A DNA stretch of 45,096 nt from Pseudomonas tremae (GTDB lineage: Bacteria; Pseudomonadota; Gammaproteobacteria; Pseudomonadales; Pseudomonadaceae), in assembly GCF_001401155.1 (NCBI RefSeq), contig NZ_LJRO01000013.1, forward strand, positions 1 through 45,096. Direction: 5' to 3'. Every line of letters starts with the position of its first letter. The stretch's first letter is position 1. A program made the position numbers and the translations under genes. The notes beneath the pieces are model-generated. The model saw only the letters and a program-made list of their open reading frames with translations. It was not told where the DNA came from and ran no database searches. Below, one piece after another: positions 14,865 to 23,404 of the stretch.

Positions 14865-16739
14865 ATGCAAGATCTAGTGAACCCGGAATATGCTGTAGAA
14901 ATTGCAGATCTAGCACCCGTCGCCAGGCGAGTTATACGCACTAGGCACCCACGGAGCGCGCCTGAAGACGTGGAAAAAGCTGAAGCACCTCAGCAGCTCT
15001 TAGGGCCTGCAGTAGCGTTCCCGGATACGCGATCGACGCGTGCGAAGCGCTGGAGCCCTTTGGAGTCAATCACTGTTCAGAACTTTAAGGCTGCCAAGCG
15101 CGCAAACATACCTTTGGGCAAGGTAACCATTCTGGTCGGCCCGAATGGTTGCGGAAAATCATCGGTACTTCAGGCTATTCACTGGGCTGCGCGCGCCGCG
15201 AGCTACATTCTGCCGAAAAACACGAAAGAAATGATTTCTTTCGAGCGGTTAGATTACATACCTTCAAGCGATCCACTATCGACGCTTCACAATGGTCAGT
15301 TAAAACCAGGAGCTACATCGACGCCTGTCGAGGTTGCTTTCAATCGCACAGCGGCCGGCGACGATCCAGTTCAGACTGTCGTGCGGTTGAGGGCGGCGAG
15401 AAATAAAGCTGGGGTTACGGCCCATATCGACGGGGGAAGTGCTGTCACACCGTACAAACAGCGGTTTCAGTTTCTAACTACCTATATACCTGGCTTGGCG
15501 GGGCTCTCTGAAAGGGAGGCTATCTTGGCTCAGCCATCATTGCGTAGACAGGCTGCCAGCGGTGATGCGGGAGGAGTCCTCCGAAACATACTATTGAACC
15601 TCAAGGCCCGCAAAGCGGATGAACCTGATAGTTTGATGGGAGAGGAGCGTTTGAAGCAGCTAAATTTGTTGCTGCAGAAAGTGCATCCTAACGTGTCTAT
15701 CGATGTGTCCTACGATGACAGGGAAGACTTTCATATCTCCGCCACGGTGCAAATGGATGGTTATAAAAGGCCACTAGAAACCGCCGCTACAGGCATCCTG
15801 CAAACAATTCAGATTTTTGCTTATCTCATTTTCTTTGAGCCGAGGCTCATGTTGATTGACGAGCCAGATGCCCATCTTCATCCGAATCGACAAGAGCGGC
15901 TGATTGAAGCTCTTGAGCAGGCAGCTGATGAACATAATACGCAGATCATCTTGTCCACACATAGCCCACATGTGGTTCGTGCAGCTAGCCCTATGACGAA
16001 GCTGGTTTGGATGAGTGAAGGCTTAGTCAAGACAGATGATGACGAGGCGATACGCCGGCTTTTGGGATGGGGTGGGCTGGACAAATCTGTTTTGTTCTTC
16101 ATAGAGGATGAGGATGACAAACCCTTGCGGGCCATCCTCAAACAATGGCCGGAGCTTGGTCGCCAGCTGTCGCTATGTCGATGTTTTGGGATCGAAAACC
16201 TTCCCAAAGACAAACTACTTTCCGGCTTGCTAGTTGATGGCAAGATTGATGTTGCAGCAGTAATTCACCGTGACGGTGACTTCATGACGCCTGAGGAAGC
16301 GACCAAATGGGCAGAAACATTCAATACGAAGGGAGTATATCCTTGGACAACCGCAGGTTCGGATATTGAAGGATATTTCTGCTCAGCCGACTATCTGGCA
16401 TCACTGTACGAAATCTCGCTTGATGAAGCTGAGCAATGGCGGAAGACTGCGTCCAAGGCTGTAAGTAAGGCACGAGCTGATTTTTTCTCAAAACGCCAAG
16501 TCATCAATAGGCTAATTTGGCCGGATGGTGGTTCACCTGCGACCGAAGACTTATGGGCTCTGGGGGCGGGGCCTAGTCCAATTACCGTCAAAGGTAAGAA
16601 GCTATTGGCTCAAATAAAAGTTGTGGCCACCCAAAACGGGTACAGCGATAAGCTTCTGAACAACTTCACCATCCCAGAGGGTTTTACGGTCGCTCCAGAT
16701 CTGAAGCTCATTTTGGAGAAAGCTTTAGCCAAGCGCTAA
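14865..16739 (+). CDS. AAA ATPase with C-terminal TOPRIM-like domain (OLD-type)
   Basis: This encodes 624 residues, with AGGAAGGA before the ATG. An unusual 65-residue N-terminal extension precedes the SMC/ABC-type ATPase: S-I-T-V-Q-N-F-K-A, Walker A V-G-P-N-G-C-G-K-S-S (91-100), Walker B L-M-L-I-D-E-P-D-A-H-L-H-P (about 328-340) and T-H-S-P-H (about 365). The C-terminal part has F-F-I-E-D-E-D-D (about 411) and H-R-D-G-D (about 468), consistent with a TOPRIM nuclease. It differs clearly from the GajA-like protein and has no helicase next to it, so it could act alone like OLD or with one of the unknown neighbours. Anti-phage activity is inferred from context. Confidence 0.7.
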   Translation: MQDLVNPEYAVEIADLAPVARRVIRTRHPRSAPEDVEKAEAPQQLLGPAVAFPDTRSTRAKRWSPLESITVQNFKAAKRANIPLGKVTILVGPNGCGKSSVLQAIHWAARAASYILPKNTKEMISFERLDYIPSSDPLSTLHNGQLKPGATSTPVEVAFNRTAAGDDPVQTVVRLRAARNKAGVTAHIDGGSAVTPYKQRFQFLTTYIPGLAGLSEREAILAQPSLRRQAASGDAGGVLRNILLNLKARKADEPDSLMGEERLKQLNLLLQKVHPNVSIDVSYDDREDFHISATVQMDGYKRPLETAATGILQTIQIFAYLIFFEPRLMLIDEPDAHLHPNRQERLIEALEQAADEHNTQIILSTHSPHVVRAASPMTKLVWMSEGLVKTDDDEAIRRLLGWGGLDKSVLFFIEDEDDKPLRAILKQWPELGRQLSLCRCFGIENLPKDKLLSGLLVDGKIDVAAVIHRDGDFMTPEEATKWAETFNTKGVYPWTTAGSDIEGYFCSADYLASLYEISLDEAEQWRKTASKAVSKARADFFSKRQVINRLIWPDGGSPATEDLWALGAGPSPITVKGKKLLAQIKVVATQNGYSDKLLNNFTIPEGFTVAPDLKLILEKALAKR

Positions 16740-16870
16740 GCAGAAGTCATTCGCAGAGATGGAATCAGCCGCTGATCACTGGTTGGTATCTGGCGAGAGC
16801 AACAGAGCTCAGTGAGGCCCTCATAATGATACCTGCATAATGGCCTAGTATTGATAAAAAGAGAGTTAAC

Positions 16871-17617
16871 TTGAAAGTCTTCCTCACAAGTAATAAAATT
16901 TATTTTGAAACTTGCGTCTCTGTACTGTTAGCGATCATGGCTATCATTGTTTCGATTAACGCTAATTCCATAGCCAAAGCCCAGCTATCCTTGGCGAATG
17001 ATGCCCAAAGGATTGCTACGCTTCCTTATTTACCAAATATTAAGGCTCGTTTTAAGTTTGTATCTTCGGAAGATGGAGTTCGAAAAGAGAAGCTGGAAGT
17101 TACTAACTCTGGGGATTCAATGTACGAACTGCGCGCTGTTCCTATAGCGTTTTTAGAGCTGCGAGAGCTGCGAGAGCTGCAGGTTGTTCCAATTAACGGA
17201 CCTTATACAAAAAATACTCATCTTAATAAATCTACTATACCCCTTGAAGGGTATTTTCCTAACGTGACATGGGTGGATGGTAGCGACAAGAATTTTGTGC
17301 TGTACCAAGATATAGAGGGTGCAGGTCTCTTGGAAGATAGATTAGATGTCTTTTCCAAGAAGTATAGTAGTAAGGAAAAACACATTATAGGCGGCATTGA
17401 GAAATATTTGCTTGTCTCATATAAAGACCGTTTCAAAGCACTCCATACAGACTATTTTCAGTTTGACCCTATGGGTGAAGGGGTGTTGATGGATAGTTCT
17501 GAAGGTGAGGCAGTGTTTAAAAGTCATAGCGAATTTTCTCAAAAAAAGATTAAGCTAGACTATAAAATTTCTACACCAGAAGAAATTGGCAATTTTTGGC
17601 TTAAACTGAAAATCTAG
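16871..17617 (+). CDS. AT-rich membrane-anchored hypothetical protein
   Basis: This encodes 248 residues from a TTG start behind GAGAG. One membrane helix lies at residues 16-31 (VSVLLAIMAIIVSINA), followed by a helix ISIAKAQL-like stretch and a mostly beta C-terminal domain without a recognisable motif. Codon use is clearly AT-richer than in neighbouring genes, a sign of recent transfer. A nine-base unit, GAGCTGCGA, is repeated three times at 17156-17182 and encodes L-R-E-L-R-E-L. It lies 131 bases behind the ATPase/TOPRIM gene and could be its membrane partner, but no overlap or shared motif supports that. Confidence 0.6.
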   Translation: MKVFLTSNKIYFETCVSVLLAIMAIIVSINANSIAKAQLSLANDAQRIATLPYLPNIKARFKFVSSEDGVRKEKLEVTNSGDSMYELRAVPIAFLELRELRELQVVPINGPYTKNTHLNKSTIPLEGYFPNVTWVDGSDKNFVLYQDIEGAGLLEDRLDVFSKKYSSKEKHIIGGIEKYLLVSYKDRFKALHTDYFQFDPMGEGVLMDSSEGEAVFKSHSEFSQKKIKLDYKISTPEEIGNFWLKLKI

Positions 17618-17738
17618 AGAGCTGGACCAAAATCTGCCAGAGATAGAACATTGGCGGTCCAAGCGACTGGCTGAGCCATTAATATCTCTCAGCTTCAATA
17701 TTTAACTTATGCTTCTTCAATCGAATCCGAAAACCATT

Positions 17739-18011
17739 ATGAAGATTAGATGCAAGACCCCAGGCTGTGGGCATACGGAAGAAACCAATCTTGAGCTGTT
17801 CATTAAAATTCTCGGCGGGGCACTGCCGATGGGTGGGTTCCAAGCGTGGAGATACTATCTTTTCGCCGGTACCGGATTTGCTCTCACGATTGTGACTGCG
17901 ATCATTACTGGTGGTATCGCTCTTCTTGTGTTTAAAGACGAGATTGTCACATGGATCGTCAACCGTGGATACAAATGCCCTTGCTGTGAGTCCGTTGACT
18001 GGGAGGCTTGA
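17739..18011 (+). CDS. Small zinc-ribbon protein with two membrane segments
   Basis: This encodes 90 residues from ATG 17739 (an in-frame ATG at 17709 would add ten). A Cys pair near the start (K-I-R-C-K-T-P-G-C-G-H) and another at the end (Y-K-C-P-C-C) can form one zinc ribbon, with membrane segments between them (about residues 23-60, AWRYYLFAGTGFALTIVTAII and GGIALLVF). No ribosome-binding site is obvious. The protein is likely an inner-membrane protein with both Cys pairs on the same side. Function unknown. Confidence 0.5.
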   Translation: MKIRCKTPGCGHTEETNLELFIKILGGALPMGGFQAWRYYLFAGTGFALTIVTAIITGGIALLVFKDEIVTWIVNRGYKCPCCESVDWEA

Positions 18012-18119
18012 TTCCAGGCGGGGCAGTCAACGGTGCGTGGCTCGGGCTGAAGCGAATAGCTTCGTATCTGGCCTTGCAAAGATGCTGTCATTTCTTAGAA
18101 AGTTGAAGCCATCGAGAGT

Positions 18120-18641
18120 CTATGGTTGCTTTCTGAGATCTTCCACTTCGACCTGCAGCAGTTTGGATTCTTTAAGTAGCTTATCCATCATGGCGAAGCA
18201 ACTCAGTCTGTAGCCATGTATTTCTTCGTCTGTGAATAGCTGTTTACCGTTCAGATTCCAAGTTTTCCGGTTGTTATTTGTTGCTATCGTGCATCTCTCT
18301 ACCTCGCTCGACCAGAATTTTATTTCTTCAAACTTTGCTGCAGCTTGTATGCTCAGGATCTGAGCTTTTGCTAGCGCCTCTTGATGTTTGGCACTGTCTT
18401 CCAGAGCGATCTTCGTTGCTGATAGTTCTTCTTTTTGGCTCAAATATGTTTTTATAAAAAAATACAGCGCAATAAGCGAAGTTGGCGGGTTGATTAAGCC
18501 GCCAAAGTAATCGCCAATGGTGCCCCAGTCACCTGGAGACTTAGAGAATGGATAGTCGTGCAAATTAAATATATAAACTCCAGCCACTGAAACGATGTAG
18601 AAAACTATAGCGCCCCACATCCATTTTTCATTCCACTTCAT
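18120..18641 (-). CDS. Two-pass membrane protein with coiled-coil tail
   Basis: This encodes 173 residues on the reverse strand with GGGGA before the ATG. Membrane segments lie at about 8-26 (WGAIVFYIVSVAGVYIF) and about 47-65 (NPPTSLIALYFFIKTYL), with the motif GDWGTIGDYFGGLINP between them. A long charged coiled coil (about 68-110) and a C-terminal helical part follow. Membrane proteins with a G-x-x-G-D-Y/F-F-G-G-L-x-N-P motif are common in accessory islands next to restriction and defence genes, but I know no proven function. It is AT-rich like the gene at 16871 and runs toward it. Confidence 0.6.
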   Translation of the reverse strand: MKWNEKWMWGAIVFYIVSVAGVYIFNLHDYPFSKSPGDWGTIGDYFGGLINPPTSLIALYFFIKTYLSQKEELSATKIALEDSAKHQEALAKAQILSIQAAAKFEEIKFWSSEVERCTIATNNNRKTWNLNGKQLFTDEEIHGYRLSCFAMMDKLLKESKLLQVEVEDLRKQP

Positions 18642-18809
18642 TGTTGTGTCCCCAATTTAGTCAAGGCAAGCGTTATAGTCGAATTTTAGTTAGTTCGAAA
18701 CTGTAATTTATGACAGTTCACTCCGTTCGGGGGTGATGAGCGGCTTTGATTCATGGCAGCAACAACTGATCTGATACGCTGAATCAGGCCGCTCCCTGAA
18801 CTGAGCTAG

Positions 18810-19181
18810 TCACGGAAGCTCTTCAAGTTGGGCCTGTGCTTTTCCCAGATAGACGTGACCGCCCATGGGTATGTCGTATCTTGGAGGGCCGAGCCACTGT
18901 TGTGTCACGTCTGTGGATTTGAGTAGTTCTTCCAGATCAACATCCGCGCTTTTGAGCTTTTCCAAATCCAATTCGAAAAAACTCACGACCGCTTGCCAGG
19001 CTGGCCAGGGTGTCGTGGCAAGCAGATAGTAGTCGGTAGCTGTCGGAGGAAGGCTCAACCTGGCCATCTCCGCTAAAATCCAGATTGAGCGCCGCAGCAG
19101 GTAATGCCATCTGGATTCAAGATGCAACTCGAGCTGCTGAGAAACTAGAGGGAATCGTGCCTTTCGTTGGGTGGGGGACAT
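18810..19181 (-). CDS. Hypothetical protein at the right edge of the cassette
   Basis: This encodes 123 residues from the ATG at 19179-19181, which follows GGCGGGG; the frame is open further but the extra 39 residues look non-coding. The protein begins MSPTQRKARFPL and contains LHLESRWHYLLRRSIWILAEMARL and a Trp-rich W-P-A-W-Q-A-V-V-S-F-F-E-L segment. I see no membrane helix or known motif. It is the last gene before the cluster of border motifs. Confidence 0.5.
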   Translation of the reverse strand: MSPTQRKARFPLVSQQLELHLESRWHYLLRRSIWILAEMARLSLPPTATDYYLLATTPWPAWQAVVSFFELDLEKLKSADVDLEELLKSTDVTQQWLGPPRYDIPMGGHVYLGKAQAQLEELP

Positions 19182-19291
19182 AAGCACGCCCCGCCTACCT
19201 CGACATGCCGTAATGAATCGGCGAGCCGTGTGATGTGCGTTGCCAACGGTTCCAGCGCATCTCTTTACGAATTTCGTAACCCAAAGGCCTC

Positions 19292-19491
19292 GTGACAATC
19301 TTTATTGTTTGCAATGGAACCGGTTTTTTGGAGGTTTTTGAGTTTTGTGACAAACTTTATTTTTATGGAGCTAGCTTTGTAATGACCTACGGCCCCCGGA
19401 ATACGAGGGGCACTGTGACAATCTTTATTGTTTCATCACAGTGTGTGAAGCTAAGAAATAAAGTCTGTCGGAAATAAACAAAGTCTGTCGC
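19292..19491. repeat. Cluster of cassette-border motifs
   Basis: Five copies of the core GACARNCTTTATT lie within 200 bases. Three are direct (19292-19310, 19347-19364, 19415-19433), and two are inverted and adjacent (19456-19471, and 19472-19491 with four extra bases). A further direct copy is at 19842-19854, eight bases after a TGT. A single direct copy is at 7281. Multiple spaced copies at one end and inverted copies nearby resemble the transposase-binding arrays of Tn7-like ends. The interval 19182-20167 otherwise holds no gene I can support. Confidence 0.6.
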
Positions 19492-19841
19492 TGGCGCCTC
19501 CGAACCCTGCGGTCGAGTAGCCGGTGACGCTTTTTCCAGGCCACTGTGCTCGGGACGTACTACAAGGTTTTGACGAGCGAATGGTCTTAACTGCCGATTG
19601 ATAGCGGAACATCGCAATCTTTCGTTGTCAGCTCAGACCGCTGTCGGCAGGTCCTCACCGAACCACACGACACCCAGGTCGGAGTTTGCAGTTTCAGCTT
19701 GGGCAGTGTGGCCGCTCGATTCTGCGCTGGCGGTAACAGAGTGAGGCATTTCTCGGCCGTCATAGCTCTATTGTGCTTGCGCTGGGTACATTTGCTGGTT
19801 TTATTGAAAATCATTTTTTAACCAATAGCTTACATGTCCCC

Positions 19842-19854
19842 GACAGACTTTATT
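19842..19854 (+). repeat. Border motif, isolated copy
   Basis: GACAGACTTTATT follows TGTCCCC. It is the same version as the inverted pair at 19456-19491 and points away from it. From about 19860 the DNA appears to return to core-like Pseudomonas sequence leading into the gene at 20168, so this copy may mark the right limit of the accessory block. Confidence 0.5.
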
Positions 19855-20167
19855 CCGCGGGATCAGACCTGCGAGATCCAAAACTGCCGCAGGCTTATCA
19901 AAAAATCAGCCCTCACCTGCATTAAATAATCCCCCCGCCCTCTCTGTTCTGATTGATACAAACCCCAATCGCCAGTTCTGGAACCAGACTGATCCCGCTG
20001 ACCACTCATCAAAAATACATGGCTGCCGGTTAGCAGTACGCGAGAGATTTTCCAGGCAGTGCCCTGTACAAGGCATCTACATCGACGAACAAATGCCGTC
20101 GCCAGGTTATTCCAAGTCAGGGTAAGTTTGTTGTCCCTACAAAAGAGTTGTTGAATAAGGAGTTTTC

Positions 20168-20590
20168 ATGAAAGGTTCTGCGACGTTGGGTCTTTTGGTC
20201 GCCGCGCTGTTTTCCTCCGTCTCCCAAGCCGCTGACGTCAAGTCATGCAGCGATCTGGCCGGGCGGTGGGAGACAGCCGCAGACGGTCAGCATGTCGTGA
20301 TGGACATATCCCCATCAGCAGAGGCGTGCGGGACTGACTGTGTGACGTTGGAGTTAAAGTACAACCTTGATAAGACGCGCGTTAACAAAGCCTACTGTCA
20401 CGAAGGGGTTGAGGGCGTCAAAGGGCAGGGGCCAATGGTCATCTCGTTTGAGGGTGCCTACGGTGGGCATTCCATAGGGACATACAATCGAAAACTGAAC
20501 GTGCTGTGGGCCGGCGTCATACCGAAAGACAGCAAAGGGAACTGGGAAACAAAAATGGACAATTACTGGTTCAAGCGAGTGGGCAACTAA
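20168..20590 (+). CDS. Secreted hypothetical protein
   Basis: This encodes 140 residues with AAGGAG nine bases before the ATG. A Sec signal peptide is clear: MKGSATLG, a hydrophobic core to residue 15, and a cleavage site after S-Q-A at about 21. The mature part has four cysteines (27, 54, 58, 77) that can form two disulfides, a D-L-A-G-R-W-E-T start and an N-Y-W-F-K-R-V end, which recalls small lipocalin-like or inhibitor-like beta proteins. It is periplasmic or extracellular. It converges on the ABC transporter operon with a 36-base gap. Confidence 0.65.
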   Translation: MKGSATLGLLVAALFSSVSQAADVKSCSDLAGRWETAADGQHVVMDISPSAEACGTDCVTLELKYNLDKTRVNKAYCHEGVEGVKGQGPMVISFEGAYGGHSIGTYNRKLNVLWAGVIPKDSKGNWETKMDNYWFKRVGN

Positions 20591-20626
20591 GCATCCGGCT
20601 GTTTATCAAGTGTGTCCGGAGCAGCC

Positions 20627-21667
20627 TCAATCCCGCTTCATCATGAAAATGAAAAACATCCCGCCCAACAGCGCTGTCGCGATACCTATAGGCAAGTCCT
20701 CAGGCGCGATCAGCGTGCGGGAGACGACATCCACCCAGATCATCAGTAACCCGCCCAGCAGGGTGGCGACGGGCAACAGTCTTCGGTGCTCCGAACCCAC
20801 CAGACGTCTGGCGATGTGCGGCACCATCAGGCCGACAAAGCCTATGGAGCCGCACAGGGCGACCAGTACGCCGGTCATCAGTGAAGCGATCAGGAAGACC
20901 AGCAGGCGCACGTTGCGCACTTGCAGGCCGAGGCTTGTGGCGGTTTGATCGCCGCCCATCAAGGCGTTCAGGGAGCGACCCAGCCCTTGCAACAGCACCC
21001 AGCCGGACAGGACCGTGATCAGTGGCACGGTCAGCAGTTCCCAGCGCGCCAGCCCCAGCCCGCCGAGCATCCAGAACAGCACTGAGGAGCTGGCGCGGTG
21101 GTCGCCCAGAAACAACGACAGGTTGGCGATCGCCATCATCACGAAGGACACGGCTACTCCGCCGAGCAGCAGACGCTGGCTGTCCAGGCGACCCTTGTGG
21201 CTGGACAGCCACAGCACCAGGCACAGGCTGACCAGCGAGCCGACAAATGCGGCCAGTGGCAACGTCAGCATGCCGAACACTTCCCCTACGTGCATGACCA
21301 CGATCACCGCGCCGAGCGTCGCGCCGGAGGTTGCTCCCAGCAAATGCGGGTCGGCGAGAGGGTTGCGGGTTGCTGCTTGCAGGACGCTGCCGATCAGCGC
21401 CAGCCCCGCACCTGCCAGCACGCCCAGTAACACACGTGGCGTGCGTATCAGCCAGACGATGGTTTCCTGTCCCGCTGTCCAGAGCTGGGGGTTTTCGTTA
21501 ATGCCGAACAGTTTGAACATCAGGATACCCATCACCCGGTTCAACGGCACAGGCGCTGCGCCGAAGGTGATGCACACCACGCAGGACGTCAGCAGCAATA
21601 GTGTCAGGGCGATCAGTAAACCGGTGTAACGGCTTGGGCGCTCGGTCAGCCACTGCGCCAGGGTCAT
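20627..21667 (-). CDS. FecCD-family ABC transporter permease
   Basis: This encodes 346 residues with about nine to ten membrane segments and the hallmark stretches of FecCD permeases: R-T-P-R-V-L-L-G-V-L-A-G-A-G-L-A near the first third and the coupling-helix region G-F-V-G-L-M-V-P-H-I-A-R-R near residue 275. It should form a homodimer that passes a metal-chelate or metal complex across the inner membrane. Its start overlaps the stop of the binding-protein gene by four bases. It is the last gene of the leftward operon. Confidence 0.85.
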   Translation of the reverse strand: MTLAQWLTERPSRYTGLLIALTLLLLTSCVVCITFGAAPVPLNRVMGILMFKLFGINENPQLWTAGQETIVWLIRTPRVLLGVLAGAGLALIGSVLQAATRNPLADPHLLGATSGATLGAVIVVMHVGEVFGMLTLPLAAFVGSLVSLCLVLWLSSHKGRLDSQRLLLGGVAVSFVMMAIANLSLFLGDHRASSSVLFWMLGGLGLARWELLTVPLITVLSGWVLLQGLGRSLNALMGGDQTATSLGLQVRNVRLLVFLIASLMTGVLVALCGSIGFVGLMVPHIARRLVGSEHRRLLPVATLLGGLLMIWVDVVSRTLIAPEDLPIGIATALLGGMFFIFMMKRD

Positions 21668-22623
21668 CGCTTCACGTCGTGAAATGCTGCTGCAAGTGTT
21701 TCGATGGCCGTGACGTTGTCGAGCCCGGGCGTCACTGCTACGTAAGGCAGTACCACATAGCGTCGGTTGCGGATCGCGTCGATGGACTGCAGGGCCGGGT
21801 TGCTTTCGAGGAAGTGCTGTTTCTGCGCAGCGCTGACTTCGCCATAGTCGACGATCACGATCACCTCGGGATTGCTTTGCACCACCGACTCCCAGTTGAC
21901 GTGGGTCCAGCTGGCGTCCACGTCGCCCATCACATTGTGCCCGCCAGCGGCGCTGATCAGTGCCTGGGGGATAGCCAGGCGGCCGGCGGTCATGGGCCGG
22001 TCTTCGCCGCTGTCATACAGAAAAACCCTGGGCTGCGATTTGCCTGCAACGCTTGCCTCGACGTCACTCACGCTGCGGCGCATTTGTGCAACCAGCGTTT
22101 CTGCACGGTTTTGCACGTCAAATATCCGGCCCAGATTAAGCAGGTCGTTATAGACATCCTCCAGTGTCGCCTCGGCGCGCGGCATTATCTGCGCGCAGGA
22201 CTCGGTCAGCTCGTAGGCTTTGATGCCCAAGGGTGCCAGGCTCTGCGGCGTGACGTCGCCGCCCACCCGCATGCCATAGTTCCAGCCAGCAAAATAGAAG
22301 TCGGCGTTGGCGTTGAGCAGCGTTTCCAGAGACGGGTATTTGCTGGCCAACTCGGGCAGTTTGCCAAGATCGCGCAACAGAGCCTGATCAGGTTTGTTCC
22401 AGCCGGTGATGCCGCTGTAGCCCACCATGTTTGATTGCAAACCCAGCGCGACCATCATTTTGGTGAGGTTCACATCGTTGCTGACCGCACGCTGCGGCGC
22501 AGCCGTGAACGTTACCGAGCGGTCGCAGCTTTGCACGGTGACGGGGTAGGCAGTGGGGTCGGCTTGCGCCATCGGGCTGCACAGCAATGTGAGCAAAGTC
22601 AGCCGGGCGAACAGGGCATTCAT
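21664..22623 (-). CDS. Periplasmic substrate-binding protein of the metal-complex transporter
   Basis: This encodes 319 residues. The signal peptide MNALFARLTLLTLLCSPMAQA ends at a good cleavage site. The body has the class III (FecB/BtuF-like) layout: V-S-N-D-V-N-L-T-K-M-M-V-A-L-G-L near residue 45, a long backbone helix in the middle, and N-P-E-V-I-V-I-V-D near residue 240. It binds the substrate released by the outer-membrane receptor and docks on the permease. It follows the ATPase gene after one base and overlaps the permease gene by four bases. Confidence 0.8.
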   Translation of the reverse strand: MNALFARLTLLTLLCSPMAQADPTAYPVTVQSCDRSVTFTAAPQRAVSNDVNLTKMMVALGLQSNMVGYSGITGWNKPDQALLRDLGKLPELASKYPSLETLLNANADFYFAGWNYGMRVGGDVTPQSLAPLGIKAYELTESCAQIMPRAEATLEDVYNDLLNLGRIFDVQNRAETLVAQMRRSVSDVEASVAGKSQPRVFLYDSGEDRPMTAGRLAIPQALISAAGGHNVMGDVDASWTHVNWESVVQSNPEVIVIVDYGEVSAAQKQHFLESNPALQSIDAIRNRRYVVLPYVAVTPGLDNVTAIETLAAAFHDVKR

Positions 22624-22624
22624 C

Positions 22625-23404
22625 TCAGGGGATCCAGGTAATGCGCGGGTAGTCGCGCAAAGGATGATTGTCGACCAGCGCCTTGGCGCCGAAGACGTTG
22701 AGCAGCATTTCCGGGGTCAGCACTTCCCGAGGTGTGCCTTGGGCGATGAGCCGGCCGTGATGAATGACACACAGACGATCACAGAATGCTGCCGCCAGGT
22801 TCAGGTCGTGAATGCTGGCCAGCGTCGCGACGCCAAGCTGTTTGACCATCCCCAGCAGTTCCAGCTGATGACGCGGGTCCAGGTGGTTGGTCGGCTCGTC
22901 CAGCACCATCAGCCTGGGTTCTTGCACCAGTGCCCGTGCCAGCAGGCAGCGCTGCTTCTCACCACCGGACAGCGTGTCGAAGCGGTGCTGTTCATAGCCT
23001 GCCAGGCCCACGGCAGTCAGGGCTTTTTGCACAATGGCGCGGTCGTGCGCACTGTCAGGGGCGAAGAAACCCTGATGCGGCGCGCGACCCATGCTCGTCA
23101 CGTCCAGCAGCGTCAGGCCGAATGCGTCGGGAAATTCCTGGGCAACCACTGCAACGTGCCGGGCGCACCAGCGTGGGCTGCGCGACCAGATATCGTGAGC
23201 GCTGATGGCGACCTTGCCGCTGTGCGGACGACTGAAGCGGAACGCGCAACGCAGCAGGCTGGTCTTGCCGCTGCCATTGGGACCGATCAGGCCGACGAAC
23301 TCGCCAGTGTCGATCTGCAGGTCGATATCCTTCAGGGCGAAGTGCTCGTGCGCACAGACTGACGCCTGTTCCGGTGCCCACGCGAGGCGCTCTATCGCAA
23401 GCAT
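22625..23404 (-). CDS. FecE-type ABC transporter ATP-binding protein
   Basis: This encodes 259 residues. The Walker A is G-P-N-G-S-G-K-T-S (41-49), the signature L-S-G-G-E-K-Q-R lies near 146, and the Walker B L-M-V-L-D-E-P-T-N-H-L-D follows near 167. The order and length match FecE/BtuD-type ATPases for iron-chelate, haem or cobalamin-type importers. The start overlaps the stop of the receptor gene by one base (TGATG), which implies coupled translation. Confidence 0.85.
   Translation of the reverse strand: MLAIERLAWAPEQASVCAHEHFALKDIDLQIDTGEFVGLIGPNGSGKTSLLRCAFRFSRPHSGKVAISAHDIWSRSPRWCARHVAVVAQEFPDAFGLTLLDVTSMGRAPHQGFFAPDSAHDRAIVQKALTAVGLAGYEQHRFDTLSGGEKQRCLLARALVQEPRLMVLDEPTNHLDPRHQLELLGMVKQLGVATLASIHDLNLAAAFCDRLCVIHHGRLIAQGTPREVLTPEMLLNVFGAKALVDNHPLRDYPRITWIP

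Noticed and set aside
19633..19749. Reverse-strand frame of 38 codons containing G-V-V-W-F-G-E-D-L-P, faintly like a sirtuin motif
   Set aside because: It is too short, has no cysteine ligands or further sirtuin motifs, and lacks a good ribosome-binding site; a chance match is likely.
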